Shown: positions 52,227-60,528 of the stretch, in pieces
Position numbering within the stretch: the stretch's first letter is position 1
Layout of the letters: the number at the start of each line of letters is the position of its first letter
Assembly (NCBI RefSeq): GCF_002242685.1
Contig: NZ_NBIM01000001.1
Coordinates: forward strand, 186,001 to 250,000
Source of the DNA: Oceanimonas doudoroffii
GTDB lineage: Bacteria; Pseudomonadota; Gammaproteobacteria; Enterobacterales; Aeromonadaceae
DNA: 64,000 bases
Reading direction: 5' to 3'
The notes under the pieces: generated by a model
Databases searched by the model: none
Told to the model about the DNA's origin: nothing
The model's input: only the letters and a program-made list of their open reading frames with translations
Translations under genes and position numbers: made by a program

Positions 52227-52246
52227 CGGCACCCTGTAAAGGAAAG

Positions 52247-52305
52247 AAACTCAGCCCGGTTTATGCGAGCCCACAGCTCGATAGATAAAGGGCTGAGTTT
52301 TTCTT
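52247..52305 (+). terminator. Terminator after the second BCCT gene
   Basis: Long arms AAACTCAGCCC and GGGCTGAGTTT close a loop that holds a smaller stem (CGAGC/GCTCG), followed by TTTTTC. Confidence 0.8.
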
Positions 52306-52480
52306 TTTGCTATCTCTGATCGTTAAAACCTGTGGAACCTGCTTAGCAACGCGCTGACAAAGGCATCCCTTTGTTCAGTAATAAGCTAGATGCCATTCAT
52401 GTCACCAAACCGGCGGCGTTCGTATCGGCCCCTTGATCGCTGATTGGCCGCTTTGTCTTGCTGGCGGGTGATGGCGGCAG

Positions 52481-53383
52481 TTAGCAAGGCAGCAGGCCCT
52501 GTGCCTCGGCCTGGGTTGGCACGCATTCGCGCAGGTTGTGCCGTAGCCAATGAATAAAGGCGTGTTCCGGCTCATCGGGTGCTTCGTTCTGGCTCAGCAA
52601 AATGTAGCTGTGGCCGGACAACCTAAACCCGAAGGGGGCGATCAGGTTGCCGCGTTTCAGCTCATCCACCACCAGCGGATACGAGCCAATGGCCGCGCCC
52701 AGCCCGTCCACGGCCGCCTGAATGCAGAAATAAAAATGCGCAAAGGTTTGCTGCACATTGTCTGTAAGAAACGAATCACCATAACCGGCGGACCAGCTTG
52801 CCCAGGCTTTCGGCCGCGTCTGGCTATGGAGCAGCTTGATGTTGCCGAGGTCGGCTTTGACCAGCTCCCAATATTCCGGTGAGCAGACGGGCCCGACCCA
52901 TTCCTCCACCAGGGGCGTTTTTTGATAGTCGTGCAGAGACACAAAATCATCCCGGCGAATGGCCATGGCCAACCCGGTCGACCCCAGCGTGACGGGCCCG
53001 CCCGCGGTCGACAATCTGACATCCACACCCGATTGCTGGTGAAAGTCCGACAAACGCGGCATCAGCCAGCGCATGGTCAAGGTGGGCTCACAAGACACCT
53101 CCAGGCACGGGTTCTGTAGCCGGGAGAGCAAGCTCACGCCCGCATCCAGGGCATTGAACGCCTGCTCGGTATAGCTTTTCAGCAATTCACCTTCCCGAGT
53201 CAGGTGTACGTTTCGCCCCTGCTTGTAAAACAAGGGCTGAGAAAGATACTGCTCCAGCACCTTGATCTGCTTGCTCACGGCGCCGTGGGTAATGTTCAGC
53301 TTGTGCGCCGCTTCACTGTAGCTGGCTGACGATGCCGCCACATGGAAGATGTGGAACGCCTTCAAGTGCCTCATGTGTGACAT
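52481..53383 (-). CDS. LysR-family regulator (GcvA-like subgroup)
   Basis: The 300-residue regulator has the winged helix LKAFHIFHVAASSASYSEAAHKLNITHGAVSKQIKVLEQYLSQPLFYKQGRNVHLTREG and an effector domain with SCEPTLTMRWLMPRLSDFHQQSGVDVRLSTAG and IQAAVDGLGAAIGSYPLV, as in GcvA/AmpR-like proteins. It is divergent from a LysE-type exporter gene, the usual pairing for regulators that sense an amino acid. Confidence 0.92.
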   Translation of the reverse strand: MSHMRHLKAFHIFHVAASSASYSEAAHKLNITHGAVSKQIKVLEQYLSQPLFYKQGRNVHLTREGELLKSYTEQAFNALDAGVSLLSRLQNPCLEVSCEPTLTMRWLMPRLSDFHQQSGVDVRLSTAGGPVTLGSTGLAMAIRRDDFVSLHDYQKTPLVEEWVGPVCSPEYWELVKADLGNIKLLHSQTRPKAWASWSAGYGDSFLTDNVQQTFAHFYFCIQAAVDGLGAAIGSYPLVVDELKRGNLIAPFGFRLSGHSYILLSQNEAPDEPEHAFIHWLRHNLRECVPTQAEAQGLLPC

Positions 53384-53473
53384 TTACTCACATAATGACC
53401 GAGATTTTTTCGATTATAGCCACTCCAAAAAGTCCCTACAATGAACGCTATTAGTCCGTCATAAGCCAAGTGG

Positions 53474-53502
53474 GGAGTGGGTATGGAGTGGGTATGGAGT
53501 GG
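53474..53502 (+). repeat. Tandem 11-base repeat at the LysE-type start codon
   Basis: GGAGTGGGTAT occurs twice in a row (53474-53484, 53485-53495) followed by GGAGTGG. Each unit carries both a purine-rich ribosome-site-like GGAG and an ATG, in different frames. Change of copy number would move the start frame. Confidence 0.75.
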
Positions 53503-54111
53503 CTGAGTCTCGCTGTGCTGGGGTTGCTTATCGTCATCAGCCCGGGGGCCGATTTCATTCTGGTGCTGAAAAACAGCGTCAACCGGGGAAGAAAGGCAGG
53601 GGTCTGGACGGCGCTCGGCGTCAGCCTGGCCATTTGTGTGCATATCGCCTATTCGATGCTGGGGATCAGTTACCTGATTTCACAGAATGAGGTGCTGTTC
53701 AATGCGGTGCGCTATGCAGGCTGTGGCTATTTGTTTTACCTGGGGGTGAAGGGAATAGTAACGGCCGGCGCCAACCCGGAGGTGGAGGTGATGTCGGACA
53801 GTCCAAAAGAAGTCGCCGTGTTGCAATGCCTGGCGCAGGGCTTTTTATGTAACCTGCTAAACCCCAAAACCATGCTGTTTTTCCTGAGCATATTCAGTCA
53901 GGTGATCACACCGGACGCCAGTGGCAACGGATCAGCGCTACTGTACGGGCTTTACATGATGGCGCTGCACGGGCTCTGGTTCTGCATGTTGGCCATGCTG
54001 TTTACCTCCAGCGCATTGCAACAACACCTGCTGAGCATGAAAAAGCGATTAAACCAGGCCTGCGGGGCGGGGCTGCTGACCTTTAGTGCCTTGCTTGCGA
54101 TTAAGACGTGA
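53494..54111 (+). CDS. LysE/RhtB-type amino-acid exporter
   Basis: The 205-residue inner-membrane protein has six predicted helices and family marks LGLLIVISPGADFILVLKNSVNRGRKAGVWTALGVSLAICVH, YLFYLGVKGI, and GFLCNLLNPKTMLFFLSIFSQ. It exports amino acids or related compounds; the substrate is not determined. The ATG at 53494 is used, since upstream in-frame starts lie in the 11-base tandem repeat. Confidence 0.93.
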   Translation: MEWLSLAVLGLLIVISPGADFILVLKNSVNRGRKAGVWTALGVSLAICVHIAYSMLGISYLISQNEVLFNAVRYAGCGYLFYLGVKGIVTAGANPEVEVMSDSPKEVAVLQCLAQGFLCNLLNPKTMLFFLSIFSQVITPDASGNGSALLYGLYMMALHGLWFCMLAMLFTSSALQQHLLSMKKRLNQACGAGLLTFSALLAIKT

Positions 54112-54377
54112 GGGGAGGGACACAACAGCCTCGTAAAAGTGGCTGTTGTGTAGGGGGAACCGACTGGTACAATGTAAAGTTGATGGCAAAAGACATCTCG
54201 AGCGGGGTAGGTGAATAATGCCGAATCCATGAGGTCTGTATGCTGAGATTCCTTGTTATGTACAGTCATATAAGCTCTATTTTTCTAGCATTAAAGTACC
54301 CAAGTATAAAGTGTACGACGAGAGTAGCTCCTGTGTTTAATCGGTTTTAATTATAAAATATAGAAATGTTTTTATGT
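54112..54377. other. AT-rich junction between LysE and the HEPN gene
   Basis: GC content drops sharply from about 54240. A small inverted repeat ACAACAGCC/GGCTGTTGT at about 54122-54150 could end lysE transcription. No gene is seen. This is the left border of the island. Confidence 0.5.
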
Positions 54378-55385
54378 TTAATTTAAGTTTCTAGTCCCGA
54401 TGACGCTTTTGTCAAATTCACCGATATCTTCAATTTTTTCCACAAGTAAGATTATATAATATTCAAGCTTGTCAACAAGGGATTGAAAAATACAGTCTAG
54501 GTTGTATTTGTGGTAACTATGAACCAGCGCATTGCGTATATCATATATCATGTCTGCACTTTCTAGATTGCTATAGTATGAGTTGTCCCTGTGCTCCCCA
54601 AACATTCTCTTGATTAGATCTAATTCATCTGCTGAGAGTTTTGAGTTTAAACCAGCGCGAGTTAGTAGATTATTGATAAGCAATCTTTCATTGGATTTTT
54701 TTGATATCTTTTCCCTTATTGAGCCTAGTGAATTCTTGTTTCTAATCATTTTGTTTACTGATTCGACAAACTCCGATTCTATAAGAAGTTCTATGCACTG
54801 ATAAAGGAGTAAGAATCGTGCATATAAATCTTCTTGTTTTGGCATATATTCATAGAAAAGCTTGAATAGATATTTATCATCCATTGATTCTATATGGACG
54901 GATTTAAAAACTATAAGTTTGTCTGGTTCTGTTTCATTGCTTCTTGGTGAAGTCAAAAGAGAATTGGTGTAGATGTTGTTATTATCATGGGACCATTGGT
55001 AACCATATTTTCTAAATGAAGCAACAAGTTGCTCCACTGAGGAAATGTTGAGGTTTTTCAACCTTTCCTTTTTAATTACTAAGCAGTGAACGTTGTCTTC
55101 AATAGTGTCAGTGTTGGCACTCTGTAATAGAGCAGCTGTTATTTTAGCATAAAACTCAAAGTGAAGGTTGTTGTTGCATTTGTGTTCTTTTGATATCAAT
55201 GCGTTGGATGGGATAAGCCAGCCAAGACGATTCTCATTTCCTGAGTTTTTTAAATGAATCGTATATATGTCGTTTTCTATGTAGTTGGATTTATACAAAA
55301 ATCTTAATTCATAGTCATTTGTATCTTCTTCTTGATTTCGACCATATTTATTTTCTATCTGTTCAATGAAGTCCAATAATTTCAT
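54378..55385 (-). CDS. HEPN-domain protein (candidate RNase effector) of an AT-rich two-gene island
   Basis: The 335-residue protein has no recognisable N-terminal domain (1-180). It ends in an all-helical domain with FLLLYQCIELLIESEF (191-206) and DIRNALVHSYHKYNLDCIFQSLVDKLEYYIILLVEKI (282-318). RNALVH (284-289) fits the RNx3H active-site motif of HEPN ribonucleases, with the arginine and histidine in place. HEPN nucleases serve as toxins and antiviral effectors. Base composition and codon use (AAT, ATA, TTA, AGA) differ strongly from the rest of the window, implying recent transfer. It begins two bases after the DGQHR-like gene and is surely co-transcribed. The name of the family is not known to me. 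Confidence 0.75.
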   Translation of the reverse strand: MKLLDFIEQIENKYGRNQEEDTNDYELRFLYKSNYIENDIYTIHLKNSGNENRLGWLIPSNALISKEHKCNNNLHFEFYAKITAALLQSANTDTIEDNVHCLVIKKERLKNLNISSVEQLVASFRKYGYQWSHDNNNIYTNSLLTSPRSNETEPDKLIVFKSVHIESMDDKYLFKLFYEYMPKQEDLYARFLLLYQCIELLIESEFVESVNKMIRNKNSLGSIREKISKKSNERLLINNLLTRAGLNSKLSADELDLIKRMFGEHRDNSYYSNLESADMIYDIRNALVHSYHKYNLDCIFQSLVDKLEYYIILLVEKIEDIGEFDKSVIGTRNLN

Positions 55386-55387
55386 AG

Positions 55388-56536
55388 TTAAATGTTGGCC
55401 AAGGTTCTTCTAGAGGCTCTCTCAATGGATTTTTTGAAGTTTAGATATTCCTCAGATTCGGGATCAAACAGAGATCTAAACAGAAATTTAAAAAATAGAC
55501 GTTGTGAGTCACCTATTTTTTTAGCTTCCTTCTTAATGTCGTCAATCACTTTGTTTAAGAGTAACAGGTCAGAGTTATCTATTGTCAACTCATCATACAG
55601 CTCGACTATATCTTCAATTTTTTTAATTGATTTATTGGTGATTAATTGAGATATTGCTGCACCAAAACCTGTCAAGGACTGACTTCTATTGAATACTCTA
55701 TAAATATTTTTACCAAATGGCGTCCCTTCTATTGTTAGATGATCTGGGATTTCTGTTTTGTCTGGCCATACCCAAAAGTTTGATTTTTTATTTATTGTAT
55801 TTACAAAGCTGTAATATATTTTTACAAAATGTGGAAAGTCAGCTTTTGTAACCTCAGCATTAGCTATACTTTCAATTACTTTTATCATTTCAAGAAGGCT
55901 ATATCTGTCAAGAGGGGTTTCATTGCTTTCCAGATACGAGTTGTAGCCATCGACTAAGTCCGAATATTTAAAGTCATTGATGGACTTCACAGATTCATCA
56001 TCAACCTGTCTGATTATATTTATATCTCCGAAGTTTGAGTCGGCATAGTTTGAATAGAGCATCTCAACTTGTTGCCTTAATGACATAGGAGTTTGGCCAG
56101 TGTTCAAAGTCAACATGCGATACATTATTCCAATGTCATTTATGTTGACATACAAATCAACCCGCAATGTGTAGTCTTCTAGTTTTGGATCATCTTTGAT
56201 ATCCAAAAGAGTGTAGGTTCGTTGTAAGCCATCTAGAATTTTGAGTTTTTCTAGATCAGTGTTAATTAGCTCTACAATATCTTCGTTATTGGTATGAACA
56301 TCATCTTTTTTAAGCATGTTAGATGTTGCAAGGACAATAGGGGGGAAAATGCAACCGTCTAGAATATCTTGCTTTAGCAATGAATAAACACTACCGTTAC
56401 TACTGACCCTTCGTCTTTGTAGTTTGTTGTTGTCAATTACTTTCTCAGCAATTTTTGCGTAATCAACTATTGACATTTCCAACTGAAAACAAGTTGCATT
56501 GATTTTTTTATCTCTGATTCTTGATGTTATTTTCAT
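55388..56536 (-). CDS. DGQHR/ParB-like protein (candidate sensor/regulator) of the AT-rich island
   Basis: The 382-residue protein has LKILDGLQRTYTLLDI (98-113), a variant of the DGQHR signature, followed by LYVNINDIGIMYRMLTLNTGQTPMSLRQQVEMLYS (128-162), the Ns-Q-pLs element that follows it in DGQHR and DndB-like proteins. These belong to the ParB/sulfiredoxin-like fold, which can bind DNA and nucleotides. The C-terminal half is helical. An alternative is a DUF262-type domain, which also has a DGQQR core. It precedes the HEPN gene with a two-base gap. The upstream leader (56537-57058) carries an ops element. Confidence 0.72.
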   Translation of the reverse strand: MKITSRIRDKKINATCFQLEMSIVDYAKIAEKVIDNNKLQRRRVSSNGSVYSLLKQDILDGCIFPPIVLATSNMLKKDDVHTNNEDIVELINTDLEKLKILDGLQRTYTLLDIKDDPKLEDYTLRVDLYVNINDIGIMYRMLTLNTGQTPMSLRQQVEMLYSNYADSNFGDINIIRQVDDESVKSINDFKYSDLVDGYNSYLESNETPLDRYSLLEMIKVIESIANAEVTKADFPHFVKIYYSFVNTINKKSNFWVWPDKTEIPDHLTIEGTPFGKNIYRVFNRSQSLTGFGAAISQLITNKSIKKIEDIVELYDELTIDNSDLLLLNKVIDDIKKEAKKIGDSQRLFFKFLFRSLFDPESEEYLNFKKSIERASRRTLANI

Positions 56537-57276
56537 TTTAGTTTGCTCAAGTGTGTTTGATATTTAAAGTTGTCACGTATGACTCTACTGAATTAATTTA
56601 TTTGGGGGTTAAACGCCCGTTGATTTTTTGAGATAACTTTAGTACGAGGTTACTGGGTAAACCTTGTGCTTTAAGGTTTTTGCCATGGCACCTTTTTTAA
56701 TTTTTTTAATTTTAAGTGGGGCCTAGCTGTGAGTTACATTTTTCAGAGCATTACAGAATCACGATGTACATAATGTTTTAATAACTATTATTCGCATTGT
56801 TTTTGTGTCTATTACGTAGTTATTAGAGCTAGTATGCTAACTTTAATTTATTTTAAGGTTTTTTCTTGAGGTTACTGTGAAGGGGTATGCTCGCTTTCGA
56901 AAAGTTTTACCTATCTCTTTATTTAAATAACTACTCAAATAGTTTATTTATTCGTTACTTCAAGTGTTTCGATAATGCTTGTGTAGTAATACTAGAAAAT
57001 GCGCCTGATGCGAAAAAATTCACTCAGCGAAGTATAGTCATCGTTGTTACATAATAACGACGCTACCGCCCGTCGCTGTACTGAGGCGTAAGCGCATGCC
57101 TGAAAAACTTGTTTGAGTCCATTTTTGTCGCGTGAGGCTCAAAAGGCAACGAAAAAGACTCGATTGGCTAGATTTTTGTGGGGTTTTGGTTGAGATGTGA
57201 CCGGTTTGAGTGTGGTTTCAGCGATGTGCGGGAGAGGGGGGGTTGGCTTTGGTTGCGGCGGGGTTTGAATGTCTGC
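56537..57276. other. Long AT-rich leader upstream of the island genes
   Basis: No gene of useful size is seen. The stretch 56537-57050 is very AT-rich. The ops element lies at 57060-57070 on minus. To the right of the ops element GC returns to the level of the chromosome. This is consistent with a long untranslated RNA from a promoter right of 57073 reading into the two island genes. Confidence 0.5.
57059..57073 (-). promoter_or_regulatory. Second perfect ops element, upstream of the AT-rich island
   Basis: The 15-base GACGCTACCGCCCGT on plus is identical to the sequence at 10778-10792 in the capsule JUMPstart. On minus it holds the full ops core GGCGGTAGCGT. It is oriented towards the DGQHR-HEPN genes, 523 bases upstream of the first. 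The longer JUMPstart part is only weakly present (ACAGCGACGGGCGG). Confidence 0.8.
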
Positions 57277-57382
57277 CTGGATTCCCGCCTTCGCGGGAAT
57301 GACGGTGAGAGGGAGCGACGGAGGAGGTGGGGGCAGAGCCAGGCGTCGTCTGTACTGGATTCCCACCTTCGTGGGAATGACA
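57277..57382. repeat. Two Ssn-type palindromes at the right border of the AT-rich island
   Basis: The sites at 57277-57305 (CTGGATTCCCGCC/TTCGCGGGAATGACGG) and 57355-57382 (CTGGATTCCCACC/TTCGTGGGAATGACA) are in the same orientation. The first is practically the classical Neisseria-type target form; in the second the arm change C to A is matched by G to T, keeping the fold. Confidence 0.85.
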
Positions 57383-57385
57383 CCT

Positions 57386-57415
57386 AAAAAAGCCGGCCAA
57401 ATTGGCCGGCTTTTG
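57386..57415 (-). terminator. Rho-independent terminator after rhlE
   Basis: On minus, the stem AGCCGGCCA/TGGCCGGCT around ATT is followed by TTTTTT, a few bases past the rhlE stop. Confidence 0.9.
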
Positions 57416-57422
57416 CATCTAA

Positions 57423-58799
57423 TTACCGAGAATACCGCTCGGCGCGCTTGCCGCGCAGTTTCTTTTTCTTGGGGCCGGCTTTTTCGGTGCCGGTCTTTTT
57501 CAGTCGTACCGGGCTGGGGCTGCGTTTTTTGTCGTTGCCAATGCGGTTGGCTTTGGCCTTGCCCTGGCCTTCGGTGCCTTCCAGCTCAATGGTGGTGGCG
57601 GTGGCCTTGTTGGAGCGACCGGAGAGCACCTTGCGGGAGATCTTTTTCAGCAGCGGATTTCGGTCTGAGACCTCATAGCCCGGCTTGTTAATACGCTTGA
57701 TGGGGGCACCAATCAGCTTTTCTATGCGCGCCAGGGTCTGCTCTTCTTCCCGGCTCACAAAGGAGATGGCGTTGCCGGCGGCGCCGGCGCGGCCGGTGCG
57801 GCCGATGCGGTGCACATAGTCTTCCGGCAGGTAGGGCAGGTTGAAGTTCACCACATGGTCCAGGCCCTGAATGTCCAGGCCGCGGGCGGCCACTTCGGTG
57901 GCGATCAGCACCTGCAGCTTGCCGGACTTGAAGTCGGCAATGGCGCGGCGGCGGTTGCCCTGGCTCTTGTCGCCGTGGCACACGGCCGCCTCAATCTTGT
58001 TCTTTTTCAGCCCGGCCTGCAGGCGGTCGGCCTGCTCCTTGGTGCTGGTGAACACCAGCACCTGAAACCAGTTGTTCTCGGCCAGCAGTTGCTCAAACAG
58101 CTCGATCTTGCGGCCTTCTTCCACCGGATACACCACGTGCTGCACGGTGTCGGCGGTGCTGTTCACGCGGGTCACGCGGATCTGCTGGTGGTTGTGCAGC
58201 ACCTTGTGGGCCAGCTCGTTCACCGCCGGCGAGGTGGTGGCGGAAAACAGCAAAGTCTGGCGCTTGGCCGCGGTGAGCTGCATCAGCTTGATCACGTCGT
58301 TGATAAAGCCCATGTCGAGCATGCGGTCGGCTTCGTCCAGCACCACAAATTCCACGTCGGTCAGGGCCACGTTGCCGAGGGTGATGTGCTCCATCAGGCG
58401 GCCGGGGGTGGCGATCACCAGGTCGGTGCCTGCGTTCAGCTTGTTGGCCTGGCCACCCATTTTCACGCCGCCATAGAGGGCGGTCACGCTGATGGACAGG
58501 TACTTGGCATAGGCGGTAATGTTGTCGGCCAGCTGCTCGGCCAGCTCCCGGGTCGGGGTCAGGATCAGGGCGCGGGGGCGACGCTCGACGGTGGCCTTGG
58601 GCTTGTCGACCATGCGCTGCAGCACGGGCAGGGCAAAGGCGGCAGTTTTGCCGGTGCCGGTCTGGGCGGTTACCTGCAGATCCTTGCCACGGCGGGCGGG
58701 CACAATGGCCTGGGTTTGTACCGGGGTCATTTCACTGTAGCCACAGTCTACCAGCGCACGGTGCAGCTCGGGGGCCAGATCCAGAGATGAGAATTGCAT
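57423..58799 (-). CDS. rhlE: DEAD-box RNA helicase, RhlE type
   Basis: The 458-residue helicase has the Q motif (YSEMTPVQTQAI), Walker A AQTGTGKT, PTRELAEQ, TPGRLMEH, VLDEADRMLDMGF, SAT, and the C-terminal helicase motifs VLVFTSTKEQ, ATEVAARGLDIQGLDHVVNFNLP and HRIGRTGRAG. The basic tail (about 390-458: KRSPSPVRLKKTGTEKAGPKKKKLRGKRAER) fits RhlE-like proteins. It unwinds short RNA duplexes in ribosome assembly and RNA decay. Length is normal. Confidence 0.95.
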   Translation of the reverse strand: MQFSSLDLAPELHRALVDCGYSEMTPVQTQAIVPARRGKDLQVTAQTGTGKTAAFALPVLQRMVDKPKATVERRPRALILTPTRELAEQLADNITAYAKYLSISVTALYGGVKMGGQANKLNAGTDLVIATPGRLMEHITLGNVALTDVEFVVLDEADRMLDMGFINDVIKLMQLTAAKRQTLLFSATTSPAVNELAHKVLHNHQQIRVTRVNSTADTVQHVVYPVEEGRKIELFEQLLAENNWFQVLVFTSTKEQADRLQAGLKKNKIEAAVCHGDKSQGNRRRAIADFKSGKLQVLIATEVAARGLDIQGLDHVVNFNLPYLPEDYVHRIGRTGRAGAAGNAISFVSREEEQTLARIEKLIGAPIKRINKPGYEVSDRNPLLKKISRKVLSGRSNKATATTIELEGTEGQGKAKANRIGNDKKRSPSPVRLKKTGTEKAGPKKKKLRGKRAERYSR

Positions 58800-58925
58800 A
58801 AGAGTTCCTCTGTAGTGTCGCTACAGTCAAAAAAATGAGGGTGGAATATACAGCATTTTACGCGCTTGGGGTAATCAGGCTGGTGCGCGCGGTGTTGGCG
58901 GCAAAATAAATGAGGGGTTAACCAA

Positions 58926-58957
58926 TGTGGCCGGCGGCAAGGGTGCCGCCGGCCACA
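58926..58957 (-). terminator. Hairpin after the dehydrogenase operon
   Basis: Perfect 13-base arms TGTGGCCGGCGGC and GCCGCCGGCCACA surround a six-base loop, about 70 bases past the aldehyde dehydrogenase stop. The T-run is weak. Confidence 0.6.
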
Positions 58958-59028
58958 GGGGGAGCGAGGGTCTGCACGCCGGGCGGGTTATGCCCGGCTT
59001 GCAGTTACCGAAGGTTTATATGTTCGGC

Positions 59029-60453
59029 TTAGCGCAGGCTCACGTATTGGCTCTTCATGTAAGACTCCAGGGCTTCAATGCCGCCCTCAACGCCATAGCC
59101 ACTGTCGCCCCAGCCGCCCAGCGGCACTTCGGCAATGTGGGCCGGCACGTCGTTCACGCCAATGGTGCCGGCAAACAGCTGTTCACTCACGCGGCGGCGG
59201 CGGGCCACGTTGTTGGTAAAGAAGTAGGCGGCCAGGCCGTAGTCCACGCTGTTGGCGATTGCTATTACTTCTTCTTCGCTGGAGAAGGGCAGAATGGGCA
59301 CGACGGGGCCAAAGATTTCGGTGCTCATCAAATCGGCGTTGTGGCTCACGTTGGTCAGCACGGTCGGGGCAAAGAAAAAGCCCTTGTCACCCAGGCGCTC
59401 GCCGCCCACTTCAACCTTGGCACCCTTGGCCACGGCGTCTTCCACCAGATGCTGCATGGCCTGCAGCCGGCGCTCGTTGGCCAGCGGGCCCATCTGGGTA
59501 TTGCTGTCGGCGCCATTGCCCACGGTCAGTGCCCGGGCGTGCTCGGTAAAGCTGGCCACAAACTGGTCATACAGCGACTCATGCACAAAGAAGCGGGTAG
59601 GAGACACGCACACCTGACCGGCGTTGAAGAACTTTTTGGCCACCAGCATTTTGGCCAGGGGATCTACGTCCATATCATCAAAGATGATCACCGGGGAGTG
59701 ACCGCCCAGCTCCATGGTGACCGGTTTCATCATTTCGCCGGCCTTGGCGGCCAGCAGCTTGCCCACCGGTGAGGAGCCGGTAAAGGTAATTTTGCGAATG
59801 GCCGGGTGGGCAATCAGTGCGCTGGAAATCTCGGCCGGCTTGCCCAGCACCATGTTCAGGGTGTTGCCGGGCACGCCGGCATCCAGCAGGGCTTTAATCA
59901 GCTCTACCGCCGATCCCGGGGTTTCTTCCGCCGGCTTCACCACGCAAGAGCACCCTGCGCCTAACAGGCCGGCCAGTTTCTTGGCGGTGAGCACCACCGG
60001 AAAGTTCCAGGGGGCAAAGGCGGCCACCACGCCCACGGGCACCTTGCGAATTTCAATGGTGTTGCCCTGGTCACGACCATTGATCAGGCGGCCGGCCACG
60101 CGGCGGGCCTCTTCACCACCCCATTCAATAAAGTCGGCGGCGCGTTCCACTTCGCCCAGGGCTTCCGCCAGCGGCTTGCCCTGCTCTTCGGTAAGAATGC
60201 CGGCAATGTGCTGTTTGCGCTCGCGCAGCAGGCCGGCGGCGCGCACCAGAATGGCGCCTTTTTCCCACTGGGGCACGGCCTTCCACTCGGCCAGGCCCTG
60301 GGTGGCAGAGGCAATGGCCCGGTCAATGTCGGCAGCGGTAGCGTGACAAAATTGGGCTACGGTTTCTTCGGTGGCCGGGTTGATCACGGCTTCGGTTACG
60401 CCGTCGGCACCGTTGGTCCAGCGGCCTTCAATATGGAGTTGGTAGGTTTTCAT
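59029..60453 (-). CDS. NAD(P)-dependent aldehyde dehydrogenase (succinate-semialdehyde dehydrogenase-like)
   Basis: The 474-residue enzyme has the ALDH marks: FAPWNFPVVLTAKKLAGLLGAGCSCVVKPAEETP, FTGSSPVGKLLA, the general-base Glu in VTMELGGHSPVIIFDD, the nucleophile Cys in FNAGQVCVSPTRFFVHESLYDQF, and EIFGPVVPILPF. The overall look is of the GabD/SSADH group. The ATG at 60453 gives the normal start (MKTYQLHIEGRWTNG). It is probably the last gene of the lyase-ADH-ALDH group and would oxidise the aldehyde made by the ADH. Confidence 0.92.
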   Translation of the reverse strand: MKTYQLHIEGRWTNGADGVTEAVINPATEETVAQFCHATAADIDRAIASATQGLAEWKAVPQWEKGAILVRAAGLLRERKQHIAGILTEEQGKPLAEALGEVERAADFIEWGGEEARRVAGRLINGRDQGNTIEIRKVPVGVVAAFAPWNFPVVLTAKKLAGLLGAGCSCVVKPAEETPGSAVELIKALLDAGVPGNTLNMVLGKPAEISSALIAHPAIRKITFTGSSPVGKLLAAKAGEMMKPVTMELGGHSPVIIFDDMDVDPLAKMLVAKKFFNAGQVCVSPTRFFVHESLYDQFVASFTEHARALTVGNGADSNTQMGPLANERRLQAMQHLVEDAVAKGAKVEVGGERLGDKGFFFAPTVLTNVSHNADLMSTEIFGPVVPILPFSSEEEVIAIANSVDYGLAAYFFTNNVARRRRVSEQLFAGTIGVNDVPAHIAEVPLGGWGDSGYGVEGGIEALESYMKSQYVSLR

Positions 60454-60528
60454 AGGTCGTCCTGATGTCGCTTGCGGTTGCATTCAATATTCGTGAAAAG
60501 GGCAGGCCTGTGACCGTGCCCTGGTCAT

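Noticed and set aside
56598..56693. Minus-strand open stretch ending KINGRLTPK, like a transposase or recombinase tail
   Set aside because: Only about 30 codons, stops directly upstream, and no terminal repeats; too little to call a mobile-element remnant.
57810..58790. 326-residue open frame on plus, opposite rhlE
   Set aside because: Shadow; the opposite strand carries every DEAD-box motif.
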